Below are positions 16,391-25,285 of a DNA stretch of 64,000 bases, in pieces. The DNA is taken from assembly GCF_002150005.2 (NCBI RefSeq), contig NZ_MSPP01000002.1, positions 372,001-436,000 on the forward strand, written 5' to 3'. Below the pieces are notes generated by a model. The model was given only the letters and a program-made list of their open reading frames with translations. It did not search any database and was not told the DNA's origin. The stretch is from Marivivens niveibacter (GTDB lineage: Bacteria > Pseudomonadota > Alphaproteobacteria > Rhodobacterales > Rhodobacteraceae). Position 1 is the stretch's first letter; the number at the start of each line of letters is the position of its first letter. A program made the position numbers and the translations under genes.

Positions 16391-17973
16391 AACCCATGTT
16401 TAACATCATGCGCGCAATGATGCGCGACCACGGCACATCCGTTTACATCGGCGCAGTTCTATCATTCGTCGTGTTGCTTATGGGGGCAGCATTGATCGGA
16501 TTGTCCGGCTGGTTCATCACGGCGGCGTCCGTTGCGGGGCTAGCGGGACTGGGCGCTGTTTTTGACGTGTTCCGCCCGTCTGCGGGGGTGCGTTTCTTGG
16601 CATTGGGGCGCACCGCAGCGCGGTATTTCGAACGTCTATCTACGCATGATGCGACTTTGCGGTTTTTGGCAATGGTGCGGGTGCAAATCCTAACTGGTAT
16701 GGCGCGCGCGCCTTTTCGCGAGCAAATCCAGCTTCGTAGTTCCAAAGCCTCTAACCAAATTGTGGCTGACGTAGATGCCTTGGATACGATCCCACTTCGG
16801 TTGGTTTTCCCGATTGTTGGTGCCGTAGCGACATTGGTTTTTGCGGCGATCCTGTTGGGACTGTTGGTCGGCTGGGGCATTTCCCTGTTTATCACGCTAA
16901 GTTATTTCATATGTGGCGTGATCATCTTTGGTGTCGGCGCACGGTTAAGTGCGCGTTCAGCGGTCCGCATTGAAACCTTTTCGCAGGTCACTCGATCGGG
17001 TTTAATTGACCTTATCCGTGGCCGATCAGACCTAACAGTTTACGGCCGCATCGATCATGAAACTGCCAAATTGCACGCGGGCATCGATACGGTTCTGGCT
17101 GAACGCCATAGGCTCGCGTTTATGGATCGTGTAATCGGGGCTGCTATTGGCCTTTCAACGCAGATTATTATTGCGGGTGCGCTGGTGATCGGGGTTCTAT
17201 CGTATGAACGTGGCGGTCTTTCGATACCTATGGTCGCGTTGTCAGTCTTTGCTGCGCTGGGATTGTCAGAGGTTTTACCGCCACTACGCCGTGCAGCGAT
17301 TGAATTTGGCCGGGTCCGTTTGGCCGCGTTACGGGTAGAACCAAGCCGAACATCAGCGGTCGCACCAGAAAAAATGCAGATCGAAACGACAAGTTTTGAC
17401 GTTGATTTTGGTTTCGGCGAACCTGCTAAGGCTGGCGATACCATTGTTTTGACCGGCCCTAGCGGCGCTGGGAAATCTACGCTGCTGCATCAAATTGCCG
17501 GTCTTATGGATGGTGATGTAAGGATTGGAAATCGACCCGTCTGTGATTGGCCAGAATGGCAGTTACGTGACCACCTGACATTGCTTCCGCAGCGGTCGGC
17601 GCTGGTGTCTGGCAGTTTGCGCGACAATTTTCGACTAATCGACCCAGACATCGACGATGATGCGATTTATTCCATACTGAACAAGGTGTTGTTGGCGGAC
17701 ATCATCCGCGACCGTGGTGGTTTGGATTTTCAAATCGGCCCAAAAGGCGAAGGGCTGTCAGGTGGTCAATTGCGCCGTGTTGCTTTGGCGCGTGCTCTGG
17801 TCCGCAATCCTGATATTCTGCTGCTGGATGAACCAACCGAAGGGTTGGATGACCCAACAGCACGTCAAGTTTTGGCAAACATCAGAGCCGCTTTGCCGAA
17901 TTCTATTTTTATCATCGCGGCGCATCGTCAGGCTGAGATCGACCTTGCTACGCGCATTTTGCATATCGGGTAA
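16387..17973 (+). CDS. cydC: Cysteine/glutathione ABC exporter, CydC subunit
   Basis: This is the partner half of the CydDC exporter. Residues about 20-290 form the membrane domain (SFVVLLMGAALIGLSGWFITAASVAGLAG is typical of CydC); the ATPase has Walker A GPSGAGKST, signature LSGGQLRRVALA and Walker B ILLLDEPTEGLD. The 528-aa length is normal. It is coupled to cydD by an ATGA overlap and followed after 101 bp by cydA, with its own FNR-like box in between, so cydABX can be expressed separately. Confidence 0.93.
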   Translation: MKPMFNIMRAMMRDHGTSVYIGAVLSFVVLLMGAALIGLSGWFITAASVAGLAGLGAVFDVFRPSAGVRFLALGRTAARYFERLSTHDATLRFLAMVRVQILTGMARAPFREQIQLRSSKASNQIVADVDALDTIPLRLVFPIVGAVATLVFAAILLGLLVGWGISLFITLSYFICGVIIFGVGARLSARSAVRIETFSQVTRSGLIDLIRGRSDLTVYGRIDHETAKLHAGIDTVLAERHRLAFMDRVIGAAIGLSTQIIIAGALVIGVLSYERGGLSIPMVALSVFAALGLSEVLPPLRRAAIEFGRVRLAALRVEPSRTSAVAPEKMQIETTSFDVDFGFGEPAKAGDTIVLTGPSGAGKSTLLHQIAGLMDGDVRIGNRPVCDWPEWQLRDHLTLLPQRSALVSGSLRDNFRLIDPDIDDDAIYSILNKVLLADIIRDRGGLDFQIGPKGEGLSGGQLRRVALARALVRNPDILLLDEPTEGLDDPTARQVLANIRAALPNSIFIIAAHRQAEIDLATRILHIG

Positions 17974-17980
17974 TGCGACA

Positions 17981-17992
17981 TCACAAATGTGA
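17981..17992. promoter_or_regulatory. Inverted repeat upstream of cydA
   Basis: TCACAAATGTGA has perfect TCACA/TGTGA arms around two bases. It lies 4 bp before the FNR-like box and 82 bp before cydA. It is a candidate second operator (CRP/FNR-family or Rrf2); assignment is open. Confidence 0.4.
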
Positions 17993-17996
17993 CTTT

Positions 17997-18010
17997 TTGA
18001 TACATGTCAA
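17997..18010. promoter_or_regulatory. FNR-type box upstream of cydA
   Basis: TTGATACATGTCAA matches TTGAT-N4-ATCAA at nine of ten defined positions. It lies 64 bp before the cydA start, in the 101-bp cydC-cydA gap, and supports low-oxygen activation of cydABX. Confidence 0.72.
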
Positions 18011-18074
18011 AGTTACATCAAAGAATCATGATAAGTAGTCGTTGAATTAATCCGTATTTTCAGGAGCCCATACT

Positions 18075-19679
18075 ATGGAACTGGATATTGTCGAACTGTC
18101 ACGGTTACAGTTCGCGCTGACCGCCATGTACCACTTTTTGTTCGTGCCTCTTACTTTGGGGCTGTCGATCATCGTGGCAATCATGGAAACCGTCTATGTG
18201 ATGACCAACCGCCCCATCTGGCGTCAGATGACCAAATTTTGGGGCACGCTGTTCGGCATCAACTTTGTTTTGGGGGTGGCGACAGGCATCACCATGGAAT
18301 TCCAGTTCGGCATGAACTGGAGCTACTATAGCCACTACGTCGGCGATATCTTTGGCGCTCCGTTGGCCATCGAAGGCATGATGGCGTTTTTCCTAGAGGC
18401 AACATTCGTCGGCCTGTTCTTTTTCGGCTGGGATAAACTGTCAAAGGTGGGCCATTTGGTCACCGCATGGTTGGTCGCGCTGGGGTCGAACTTTTCGGCG
18501 TTGTGGATCCTGATCGCGAATGGCTGGATGCAGAACCCAGTGGGCGCTGAATTCAACCCTGTGACGATGCGCATGGAAATGACATCGTTCAAAGAGGTGC
18601 TGTTCAACGAAGTCGCCCAAGCCAAATTCGTTCACACGGTTTCCGCGGGCTACGTCACTGCGGCGGTGTTCGTTCTGGGCGTTTCGGCATGGTATCTGCT
18701 AAAGGGTCGTCACATCGAATTGGCCCGCCGTTCGATCGCGGTTGCAGCGTCGTTCGGTCTTGCCTCGGCCCTATCCGTGGTCGTTCTGGGCGATGAATCG
18801 GGTTATTCGGCCAGCCACACACAGAAAATGAAACTCGCCTCAATCGAAGCGATGTGGGAAACGCACGAGGCGCCTGCACCGTTCACTTTGGTCGGTATTC
18901 CGGACCAAGAGGCGCGTGAAACCCATTACGCTATTGAAATCCCGTGGGTCATGGGCCTGATTGGCACTCGTTCGCTGAATACGGAAATCGCAGGTATCGA
19001 TCAGTTGGTTGAAACCGCAGAACAGCGCGTTCGGTCCGGTATTTTGGCCTATGACGCGTTGATGGATATTCGCGCGGACCTGAACAACATTCAGCCTGAC
19101 GATCAGTTGCGATTTGAACAGCATTCTGACGATCTAGGGTTTGCCATGTTGCTGAAACGCTATGTGGACGATCCGCGCGATGCGACCGAAGAACAAATTC
19201 AAATGGCCGCGAACGATACAGTTCCAACCGTTTGGCCATTGTTCTGGTCGTTCCGTATCATGGTCGGGCTTGGCTTTAGCTTTATCGCGTTGATGGGGTA
19301 TTTCTTTTTCATGTCGTCCTTCCGCGGAATGCGGTTCCCCAAACTGGCTTTGCAGGCTGCAGTGATCATGATCCCCGCGCCTTGGATCGCCGCCGAAATG
19401 GGATGGTTCGTGTCTGAATTCGGGCGTCAGCCGTGGACTGTTGATGGCGTTCTGCCAACTGCGATGTCGGTCAGTGCGCTATCGGTTGGTGAGCTTCTGT
19501 TCACACTGGCTGGGTTCATCATTTTCTACACGGTTCTGTTCGTGGTCGAGATGGGCCTGATGATCAAATACATCCGCAAAGGTCCGTATATGGACGTCGA
19601 CACCACCGATGCGTGGATGACCAAACACAACAACCGACTGGCCACTACGCCAGCCTCTGAACTGGCACCAGCGGAGTAA
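18075..19679 (+). CDS. cydA: Cytochrome bd ubiquinol oxidase subunit I
   Basis: CydA carries haems b558, b595 and d and the quinol site of the bd-type terminal oxidase, an inner-membrane enzyme with high oxygen affinity and resistance to NO and sulfide. Visible: the N-terminal RLQFALTAMYHFLFVPLTLG with His20 as haem ligand, GWMQNPVGAEFNP, and the C-terminal GWFVSEFGRQPW motif. The 534-aa length with a long Q-loop region (about residues 250-340) fits the long-loop, CydA type rather than the cyanide-insensitive CioA type. First gene of cydABX; ribosome site AGGAG. Confidence 0.97.
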   Translation: MELDIVELSRLQFALTAMYHFLFVPLTLGLSIIVAIMETVYVMTNRPIWRQMTKFWGTLFGINFVLGVATGITMEFQFGMNWSYYSHYVGDIFGAPLAIEGMMAFFLEATFVGLFFFGWDKLSKVGHLVTAWLVALGSNFSALWILIANGWMQNPVGAEFNPVTMRMEMTSFKEVLFNEVAQAKFVHTVSAGYVTAAVFVLGVSAWYLLKGRHIELARRSIAVAASFGLASALSVVVLGDESGYSASHTQKMKLASIEAMWETHEAPAPFTLVGIPDQEARETHYAIEIPWVMGLIGTRSLNTEIAGIDQLVETAEQRVRSGILAYDALMDIRADLNNIQPDDQLRFEQHSDDLGFAMLLKRYVDDPRDATEEQIQMAANDTVPTVWPLFWSFRIMVGLGFSFIALMGYFFFMSSFRGMRFPKLALQAAVIMIPAPWIAAEMGWFVSEFGRQPWTVDGVLPTAMSVSALSVGELLFTLAGFIIFYTVLFVVEMGLMIKYIRKGPYMDVDTTDAWMTKHNNRLATTPASELAPAE

Positions 19680-19684
19680 GAGCT

Positions 19685-20848
19685 ATGATTTTACATGAAT
19701 TGATCGGTTTCGCTGAACTGCGAATGATCTGGTGGGGCCTTATGGGCGTTTTGCTGATCGGCTTTGCCCTGACGGACGGGTTTGACATGGGCGTTGGCGC
19801 GCTGCTGCCGTTCGTTGCGAAAAATGACACCGAACGCCGTATGGTGATCAACACCGTTGGTCCCGTTTGGGAAGGGAACCAGGTTTGGTTCATCCTAGGT
19901 GGCGGCGCGATTTTCGCCGCTTGGCCGCCGTTATATGCGGTTAGCTTCTCGGGCTTTTATCTGGCGATGTTTGTGGTGCTGGCCGCGCTGATCGTGCGTC
20001 CTGTTGCGTTCAAATATCGGTCCAAACGCGATGACGTGCGTTGGCGTACAACATGGGACTGGGCGCTGTTTGCGGGTGGTTTCGTACCTGCGCTGATCTT
20101 CGGCGTGGCTGTGGGCAACGTGCTGCAAGGTGTGCCATTCCACCTGACGCCTGAACTGCTGTCGATCTACGAAGGCGGCGCATTCGGCAAATTCTTTGGT
20201 CTGCTGAACCCATTTGCCCTGCTGACCGGCGTTGTATCTGTTGCGATGCTGGTGATGCACGGGTCGGCGTGGCTAGGCCTGAAATCCGAAGGCGACATCG
20301 TCGTGCGTGCCCGTAAATATGGATCAATCGCAGCCATCGTGGCAGGCGTCGGTTATGCGCTGGCTGGTGTTTGGCTGATGACAGGCGTTGATGGTTATGC
20401 CTTCGTGAACGAGGCCGTAAAGGACGGCCCATCTAACCCGCTGATGTCTGAAATCGCCAAAGGCGGCAGCTGGATCACGTCCTACGCCGACCGTCCGTGG
20501 ATCGCAATTGCGCCGATCATGGGTTTTGCCGGTGTTGCACTGGTTCTGGTGTCGATACGCCTGAAACTAGAGGTGATCACCCTGCTGTTTTCCAAAATGG
20601 CGATCCTTGGCATGGTGGCCAGCGTCGGCCTGACGATGTTCCCGTTCATCCTGCCATCGTCGACCGATCCGAATTCGTCGCTGACGGTTTGGGACGCGTC
20701 TTCGTCGCATCTGACGCTGTTTATCATGCTGTTTGTCGCCGCGATCTTTATGCCGATCATCCTGTCCTACACCGCGTGGGTTTATAAGGTGCTGTGGGGC
20801 AAGGTCACGGAAAACGACATCAACGAAAACAGCCATTCTCTGTACTAA
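19685..20848 (+). CDS. cydB: Cytochrome bd ubiquinol oxidase subunit II
   Basis: CydB is the second membrane subunit (387 aa, about eight helices). The opening WWGLMGVLLIGFALTDGFDMGVGALLPF and GPVWEGNQVWFI are family hallmarks. It begins 5 bp after the cydA stop with AAGAG upstream, and is followed by cydX after 15 bp, so the three are one transcript. Confidence 0.97.
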   Translation: MILHELIGFAELRMIWWGLMGVLLIGFALTDGFDMGVGALLPFVAKNDTERRMVINTVGPVWEGNQVWFILGGGAIFAAWPPLYAVSFSGFYLAMFVVLAALIVRPVAFKYRSKRDDVRWRTTWDWALFAGGFVPALIFGVAVGNVLQGVPFHLTPELLSIYEGGAFGKFFGLLNPFALLTGVVSVAMLVMHGSAWLGLKSEGDIVVRARKYGSIAAIVAGVGYALAGVWLMTGVDGYAFVNEAVKDGPSNPLMSEIAKGGSWITSYADRPWIAIAPIMGFAGVALVLVSIRLKLEVITLLFSKMAILGMVASVGLTMFPFILPSSTDPNSSLTVWDASSSHLTLFIMLFVAAIFMPIILSYTAWVYKVLWGKVTENDINENSHSLY

Positions 20849-20863
20849 GAAAGGAAAGATCCC

Positions 20864-20980
20864 ATGTGGTATTTTGCTTGGATCCTTGGACTTCCTCTGG
20901 CGGCTATTTTTGCGGTGATGAACGCAATGTGGCTGGAGCTGCGCGAAGATCAGCGTATCGCCGAAGAGGCCGAACAGTAA
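20864..20980 (+). CDS. cydX: Cytochrome bd small subunit CydX
   Basis: This 38-residue protein begins MWYFAWILGLPLAA, the conserved CydX motif, and consists of one membrane helix (about residues 3-24) plus a charged tail (ELREDQRIAEEAEQ). CydX is required for stability and activity of the bd oxidase. The ribosome site AAGGAAAG precedes ATG 20864 by a proper distance. Its stop is 3 bp from the 3' end of the convergent DUF1513 gene. Confidence 0.93.
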   Translation: MWYFAWILGLPLAAIFAVMNAMWLELREDQRIAEEAEQ

Positions 20981-20983
20981 TAA

Positions 20984-22048
20984 TCACAGCGCAATGATGT
21001 GATTATCCCAATTGACGGGGTGTTCTGCCAAATGGCGGAGCGCCCCGTTTTCCATTGCAGCGATATGGCCGTACCCATCGCTGGTCATGTATCCACGCGG
21101 CAGTGTCACCAGACCGCAAACATCCGTCTGCATGGTGGCGCCAATGAATTCGCCTGTATCAGTAAAACGGTGGAGGCGCCCGCCCTTGGGCGAAGAAATC
21201 GCAATTTCGTGGCCATCGCCGCTGAACGCGATGGAGCCTGCATAGCCTTGCATCGCAAAGGCTTCGTTCAGCGGCGCTTCGGCCAGAATGACGTCCGAAC
21301 CGCGTTTGTGCAGGCCCAGAATGGGGGGCAAAAACGATGGGTCTGCTTGCCACTGCATCGCAAAGCCGACCAATCCATCAGGGCGTACGGCCAAATGGCG
21401 GATCGAATTTTTCGACAGCTCTGGGTCCAGTTCAACCATGTCCAGCAGGCCATCAATCGACAGATAGGCCAAGTTCGGGCGCATGGTTTCGATGTTCAGT
21501 TTCGTGCGGCCAAAGGCATCGGTGTGGATCCCGCCGTTTGCCACGACCAGCGTGGCACCGTCGTCCAGCAGTTTGACGTCATGCGGGCCCAACCCATGGG
21601 TCGGGATCGCGCCGATACGTTTGAAATTGTCCGATGCGTCCCACAGGCCCAGAAAACCTTCGCTCGTTTCGGCGATTTGTTCGGTGGTCAGAAGCAGATT
21701 GCCGTCATCCAAAAACATGCCGTGGCCGGAAAAACTGCGTCCCGTAGGCGCGGTGAGGTCCTGCATCACAGCGCCCGTCAGACAGTCGATCACTAGCGCA
21801 AAGGTACCGGGACGGCGGGCAAAGGCGACGGCGATGGGTTTCGTGGGATGCCCTGCGCCGGCATGACCGCGCGCGGGTAGAGGCACCTGAAACGCGATTT
21901 GACCCGTATCCGTGATGCCGCACAGCGCGTAATCGTCACCAACCTTTGCTGCGGCGATAAACGACGGGTTGCCGACCGACGCCCAGCTGATCGTTGGCGC
22001 AGCAGAGGCCGCCAAGAGCGATGTCAGAAATTGGCGGCGGTTTGCCAT
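20984..22048 (-). CDS. DUF1513 domain-containing exported protein
   Basis: The 354-aa protein starts with NRRQFLTSLLAASAAPTISWA, which looks like a Tat-type or Sec signal peptide with cleavage near residue 24. The rest is a predicted beta-propeller-like DUF1513 domain (repeats such as GPHDVKLLDDGATLVVANGG, SISGDGHEIAISSPKGG-like). The family regularly accompanies imelysins and di-haem oxidoreductases in iron loci; no activity is known. The start overlaps the upstream imelysin stop by one base (TGATG). It is the last gene of the iron operon. Confidence 0.85.
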   Translation of the reverse strand: MANRRQFLTSLLAASAAPTISWASVGNPSFIAAAKVGDDYALCGITDTGQIAFQVPLPARGHAGAGHPTKPIAVAFARRPGTFALVIDCLTGAVMQDLTAPTGRSFSGHGMFLDDGNLLLTTEQIAETSEGFLGLWDASDNFKRIGAIPTHGLGPHDVKLLDDGATLVVANGGIHTDAFGRTKLNIETMRPNLAYLSIDGLLDMVELDPELSKNSIRHLAVRPDGLVGFAMQWQADPSFLPPILGLHKRGSDVILAEAPLNEAFAMQGYAGSIAFSGDGHEIAISSPKGGRLHRFTDTGEFIGATMQTDVCGLVTLPRGYMTSDGYGHIAAMENGALRHLAEHPVNWDNHIIAL

Positions 22049-23031
22049 CAGTCACCATCCGATGCGTTAAACCCAGCCGAGATTCCCATCACCAGCCCGA
22101 TTTCATTGCTGACGCCCGCGCCGATGGCATCCACGTTTTGTCCCATAATTTGCAGCAGCAGCCAGGCTTGGGTATCGGTTTCGATATTAGCAAAGCTGGG
22201 GTCGGTCACCCGATCCGCTGTTTTATGCAATTCGCCCAGCGCGGCGGTTGTGGCGGGCAGGTCCGCGCCCATCAACAGGTGCGCTTGTTCAACCATCGCA
22301 TCCGCCGATAAAACGATATTGCGCAGCGCCCGATCTGACCGCCACGCATTCGCACGGGTTTCGCGGGGGCGATCAAAGGTGCCTAGCGGGCGGTTCACAT
22401 TCTGGATCGTCAGGTTTTCCAGCCCCGACACGATCTGGGTATAGAACGTGGCAAAGGCGTGCTCTTCGTCGATCACTGGCGTACTCACGCCATCGCCTTC
22501 GCCCAACATGATCGGCGCATAATCGTTTGCCCAGCCGTTCGATTGGCGGGCAACCTCGGCGCTGAAATCGGCGGTGATTTGTTTCAGCAGGTCGCAGGTG
22601 TAATCATCAGCGCCATATCCGTTGAAACGATCATCAAACACCAGCATTTCGATCGACATCAGGCCGCGCGCAGCAATCGACATCGTCGCGTATTCGTCCG
22701 CATCGTAGGCGATCGGGTCCTGATCCGCGATCAAATCGGCCAAGGTGCGGGGGATAAACCCGCGATCATCAGGCCAAAATTCGATATTCAGCGTGCCGTT
22801 TTCTGTGGGGCCTAATTTCAGGTTCCGCACGTTCAACCAATGATCAAAGGCATCGTTGTAATAGGGTGCGACGTTTTCGGGCGAACAATCAGCAGCCGTT
22901 GCATCGGCCATAGTCGCGGCGGATGCGGCAAAGGTATCCCACGACGGCAGGATGTAGTCATTCAGCAAGCTATCAACATTTGCTGCCGCAGGGGTGGCGA
23001 AGGCGATGGTGAATAGGGTGGCGCGGATCAT
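22048..23031 (-). CDS. Imelysin-family periplasmic protein (second copy)
   Basis: A signal peptide (residues 1-17, ending TPAAA) is followed by a single imelysin-type helical domain. Imelysins (IrpA, ICMP, EfeO relatives) are periplasmic iron-acquisition proteins. The usual GxHxxE motif appears altered here (ARGLMSIEMLVF, with Met-Ser in place of the His context), so metal binding may differ from the other copy at 25286. It is coupled by an ATGA overlap to the di-haem oxidoreductase and by 1 bp to the DUF1513 gene. Confidence 0.83.
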   Translation of the reverse strand: MIRATLFTIAFATPAAANVDSLLNDYILPSWDTFAASAATMADATAADCSPENVAPYYNDAFDHWLNVRNLKLGPTENGTLNIEFWPDDRGFIPRTLADLIADQDPIAYDADEYATMSIAARGLMSIEMLVFDDRFNGYGADDYTCDLLKQITADFSAEVARQSNGWANDYAPIMLGEGDGVSTPVIDEEHAFATFYTQIVSGLENLTIQNVNRPLGTFDRPRETRANAWRSDRALRNIVLSADAMVEQAHLLMGADLPATTAALGELHKTADRVTDPSFANIETDTQAWLLLQIMGQNVDAIGAGVSNEIGLVMGISAGFNASDGD

Positions 23032-24575
23032 AGGCTCTCCAAAAATGCGATAAGAGCATCGCGGTCGGTTTTTGGCATGTCGATAACGGCGTCACGATGC
23101 GGCGCAGCTTCGCCGCCGTGCCATAGGACAGCCTCTAGGATCGAACGGGCGCGGCCGTCATGCAATAGATTAACGGCGCCGCTGACTTGTTCGGTCATGC
23201 CAATACCCCACAGGGGCGCGGTGCGCCATTCGGTGCCTGTGGCGCGGGCTTCGGGGCGGTGGTCGGCCAATCCTTCGCCCATGTCGTGCAATAGAAAATC
23301 AGAATAGGGCCAGATCAACTGGAACGACTGTTCTGGGCGATCCTCTAGCCGCGAGGTCACGAATTTCGGCATGTGGCAGGATGCGCAGCCGGTGTCATAG
23401 AACACCTCTTTGCCGGCCAAAACTTGCGGGTCGTCCAGATCGCGGCGGGCAGGGACGGCCAAGTTGCGTGAATAGAAAGTGACTAGATCTAGGCCGATCT
23501 CATCAACCTCGAACCCGTCTTGGGCATCGTCATTACCGTGGCGCGCGTTGATGCAATCAGCCTGACCCACCGTGCATTCGCCCCAAGGGTTCGGGCTAAG
23601 AGGGCTGGAAATGCCGATATCACCGGCAAAAGCATCCGCCGACTGTTGTTTGATCGTCGGATTACCCGCCTTGAGCCCGAAACGGCCCAGCATGGGTTGG
23701 TCGAATTCCGTCGACCAGACGATATTTGGGCGGCCTGAAATGCCGTCGCCATCCGCATCATTTTCATCAGCGTTTGCCAGAATATCGGCAGCTGGGATCG
23801 CTTCGATCAGGCCAAGGCCGATCATTTGCGGCGCAATACGGGGGGACAGCATCGCGTCGGGATGCAAGTCGCCATATCCCAGATCAGCCGCCGTATAGGT
23901 TGGGCTGCGCAAGGTCGCGGTTTCCCCATCGCTTAGTTCGATTTCGATGTCTTCGTACTGGATATCCAGACGGTATTCAGCGTTGTGCCCCGCGACTGCA
24001 AAATCTTGCAGCTGGAACCCATAGTTCGGATCGGCAGCCGTTGGGTGGAACCCTTCGATGGCTTCGATCTGTTCGTCATAGCTGCCCGGGATCGAAATCC
24101 GTAGGAACAGGGAAACGGCGTTATCATCGGGGCCTTCTGGAGTGTGACCACGGCCATCTTTGATATGGCAGTTTTGGCAGCCGCGCGCGTTATACAGCGG
24201 GCCTAAACCATCGGAGGCCAAGGTAGACGAAGGCGACGATACCCAGATTTTGCGGAATAACCCGTTGCCGACCTTGAAATCTAATTCGCCTTCGAAGCCG
24301 ATGTTCGCTGACGGCTGCGAAAAGGCATCGGCATTGGTGCGGGCGCGTACGGTCGCGGCGCCAGCGGGATTTTCTTCGAACCGTTCTGGGGCTGAGAAAT
24401 CTGTGGTCGGCGCAGTGACCGCCGCGATCCGCGCGGCTTCGTCGCTGGTGCGTGGAATAACATTTAGATGAATATCTTGCAGATCGTCGTATGTGACAGT
24501 CTGAGCAAAAGTTGCGCTGCCCGTAAGGGCAACGCAAAGCGCAAGTTTATTCGGCTTGGTCCATCGTGGACGCAT
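23028..24575 (-). CDS. Di-haem c-type oxidoreductase (DHOR family)
   Basis: A signal peptide (ending ATFA before QTVTYDD) is followed by a large periplasmic domain with two haem-c motifs, CQNCH and CASCH. The family is related to di-haem cytochrome c peroxidases and is annotated as thiol oxidoreductase or DHOR; the partner imelysins suggest a role in iron oxidation/reduction during uptake. The start is uncertain: I chose ATG 24575, which places the signal peptide at the N terminus. This lies inside the 3' end of bfr (29-bp overlap, other frame); ATG 24587 is the alternative with the closer AAGGG. Confidence 0.87.
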   Translation of the reverse strand: MRPRWTKPNKLALCVALTGSATFAQTVTYDDLQDIHLNVIPRTSDEAARIAAVTAPTTDFSAPERFEENPAGAATVRARTNADAFSQPSANIGFEGELDFKVGNGLFRKIWVSSPSSTLASDGLGPLYNARGCQNCHIKDGRGHTPEGPDDNAVSLFLRISIPGSYDEQIEAIEGFHPTAADPNYGFQLQDFAVAGHNAEYRLDIQYEDIEIELSDGETATLRSPTYTAADLGYGDLHPDAMLSPRIAPQMIGLGLIEAIPAADILANADENDADGDGISGRPNIVWSTEFDQPMLGRFGLKAGNPTIKQQSADAFAGDIGISSPLSPNPWGECTVGQADCINARHGNDDAQDGFEVDEIGLDLVTFYSRNLAVPARRDLDDPQVLAGKEVFYDTGCASCHMPKFVTSRLEDRPEQSFQLIWPYSDFLLHDMGEGLADHRPEARATGTEWRTAPLWGIGMTEQVSGAVNLLHDGRARSILEAVLWHGGEAAPHRDAVIDMPKTDRDALIAFLESL

Positions 24576-25032
24576 TGAGCAGGGCATACCCTTCGGCTCC
24601 CAATCGGTCGTGTAGGTCAAGTTGAGTCTCAAGAAAGTCGATATGCCCTTCTTCGTCGGTCAGCAATTCCTCGAACAACTTCATCGACACATAATCGCCA
24701 ACGGTTTGGCAGTACGTGCGTGCCTCAGCGTACAAAGCGCGGGCTTCTTTTTCCGCAGCCAAATCCGCCTCTAGCGTTTCTTTGGGTGTTTCGCCGATAC
24801 GCAGTGCATCCAATTTCTGTAGATTTGGGTGCCCACCCAAGAACAGAATGCGTGCGATCAGTTTGTCCGCGTGATGCATTTCTTCAATGCTTTCTTCGCG
24901 GCTTTTGGCGGCCATTTTTCCTAGCCCCCAGTCTTCTTGTAGTCGGTAATGCAGCCAATACTGGTTAACGGCTGTTAGTTCGGACCGAAGTGCGGTGTTG
25001 AGAAACTCAACGACTTTTGCGTCGCCCTTCAT
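24547..25032 (-). CDS. bfr: Bacterioferritin
   Basis: Bacterioferritin stores iron in a 24-mer shell. The ferroxidase ligands E18, E51, H54, E94, E127 and H130 are identifiable, and Met52, the haem-b ligand, is present in EEMHHADKL, so this is a haem-binding Bfr. The 161-aa length is normal, with a short C-terminal extension that overlaps the di-haem gene. ATG 25032 follows AGGAG and lies within the last 26 bp of bfd. Its place in an uptake operon links storage to import. Confidence 0.95.
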   Translation of the reverse strand: MKGDAKVVEFLNTALRSELTAVNQYWLHYRLQEDWGLGKMAAKSREESIEEMHHADKLIARILFLGGHPNLQKLDALRIGETPKETLEADLAAEKEARALYAEARTYCQTVGDYVSMKLFEELLTDEEGHIDFLETQLDLHDRLGAEGYALLNASTMDQAE

Positions 25033-25273
25033 TGTTGTGCTCCTGTGCTGGTGCGGATCTTAGTCCGCGTAGATGGCTGGGTACACCTAGGTTATCATTG
25101 GATCGCATTGTGGAAAGGAAAAGCGACATGCAATTTCCGCAATCTGCCGCTTTGCCTAAGGCGCGATATACTTTTCCCGGAGTGATGATCGTCCGTTCAT
25201 CCGATGCACGCATCCAGTCGATGGCGGCATGGATGTCGCGGTCCGAAATATTCTGACAGCTACAGACGATCAT
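25007..25273 (-). CDS. bfd: Bacterioferritin-associated ferredoxin
   Basis: Bfd is a [2Fe-2S] protein that reduces Bfr-stored iron for release. The CSC near residue 4 and CGNC near residue 46 give the family's CxC-X31-34-CxxC cluster site. At 88 aa it is longer than the usual 60-70, the extra basic tail arising from the overlap with bfr. Adjacent bfr supports the call. Confidence 0.92.
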   Translation of the reverse strand: MIVCSCQNISDRDIHAAIDWMRASDERTIITPGKVYRALGKAADCGNCMSLFLSTMRSNDNLGVPSHLRGLRSAPAQEHNNEGRRKSR

Positions 25274-25285
25274 CGTAATTACTCC

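Noticed and set aside
20999-21796. 265-residue open frame on the plus strand
   Set aside because: Antisense to the DUF1513 gene, whose signal peptide and couplings support it.
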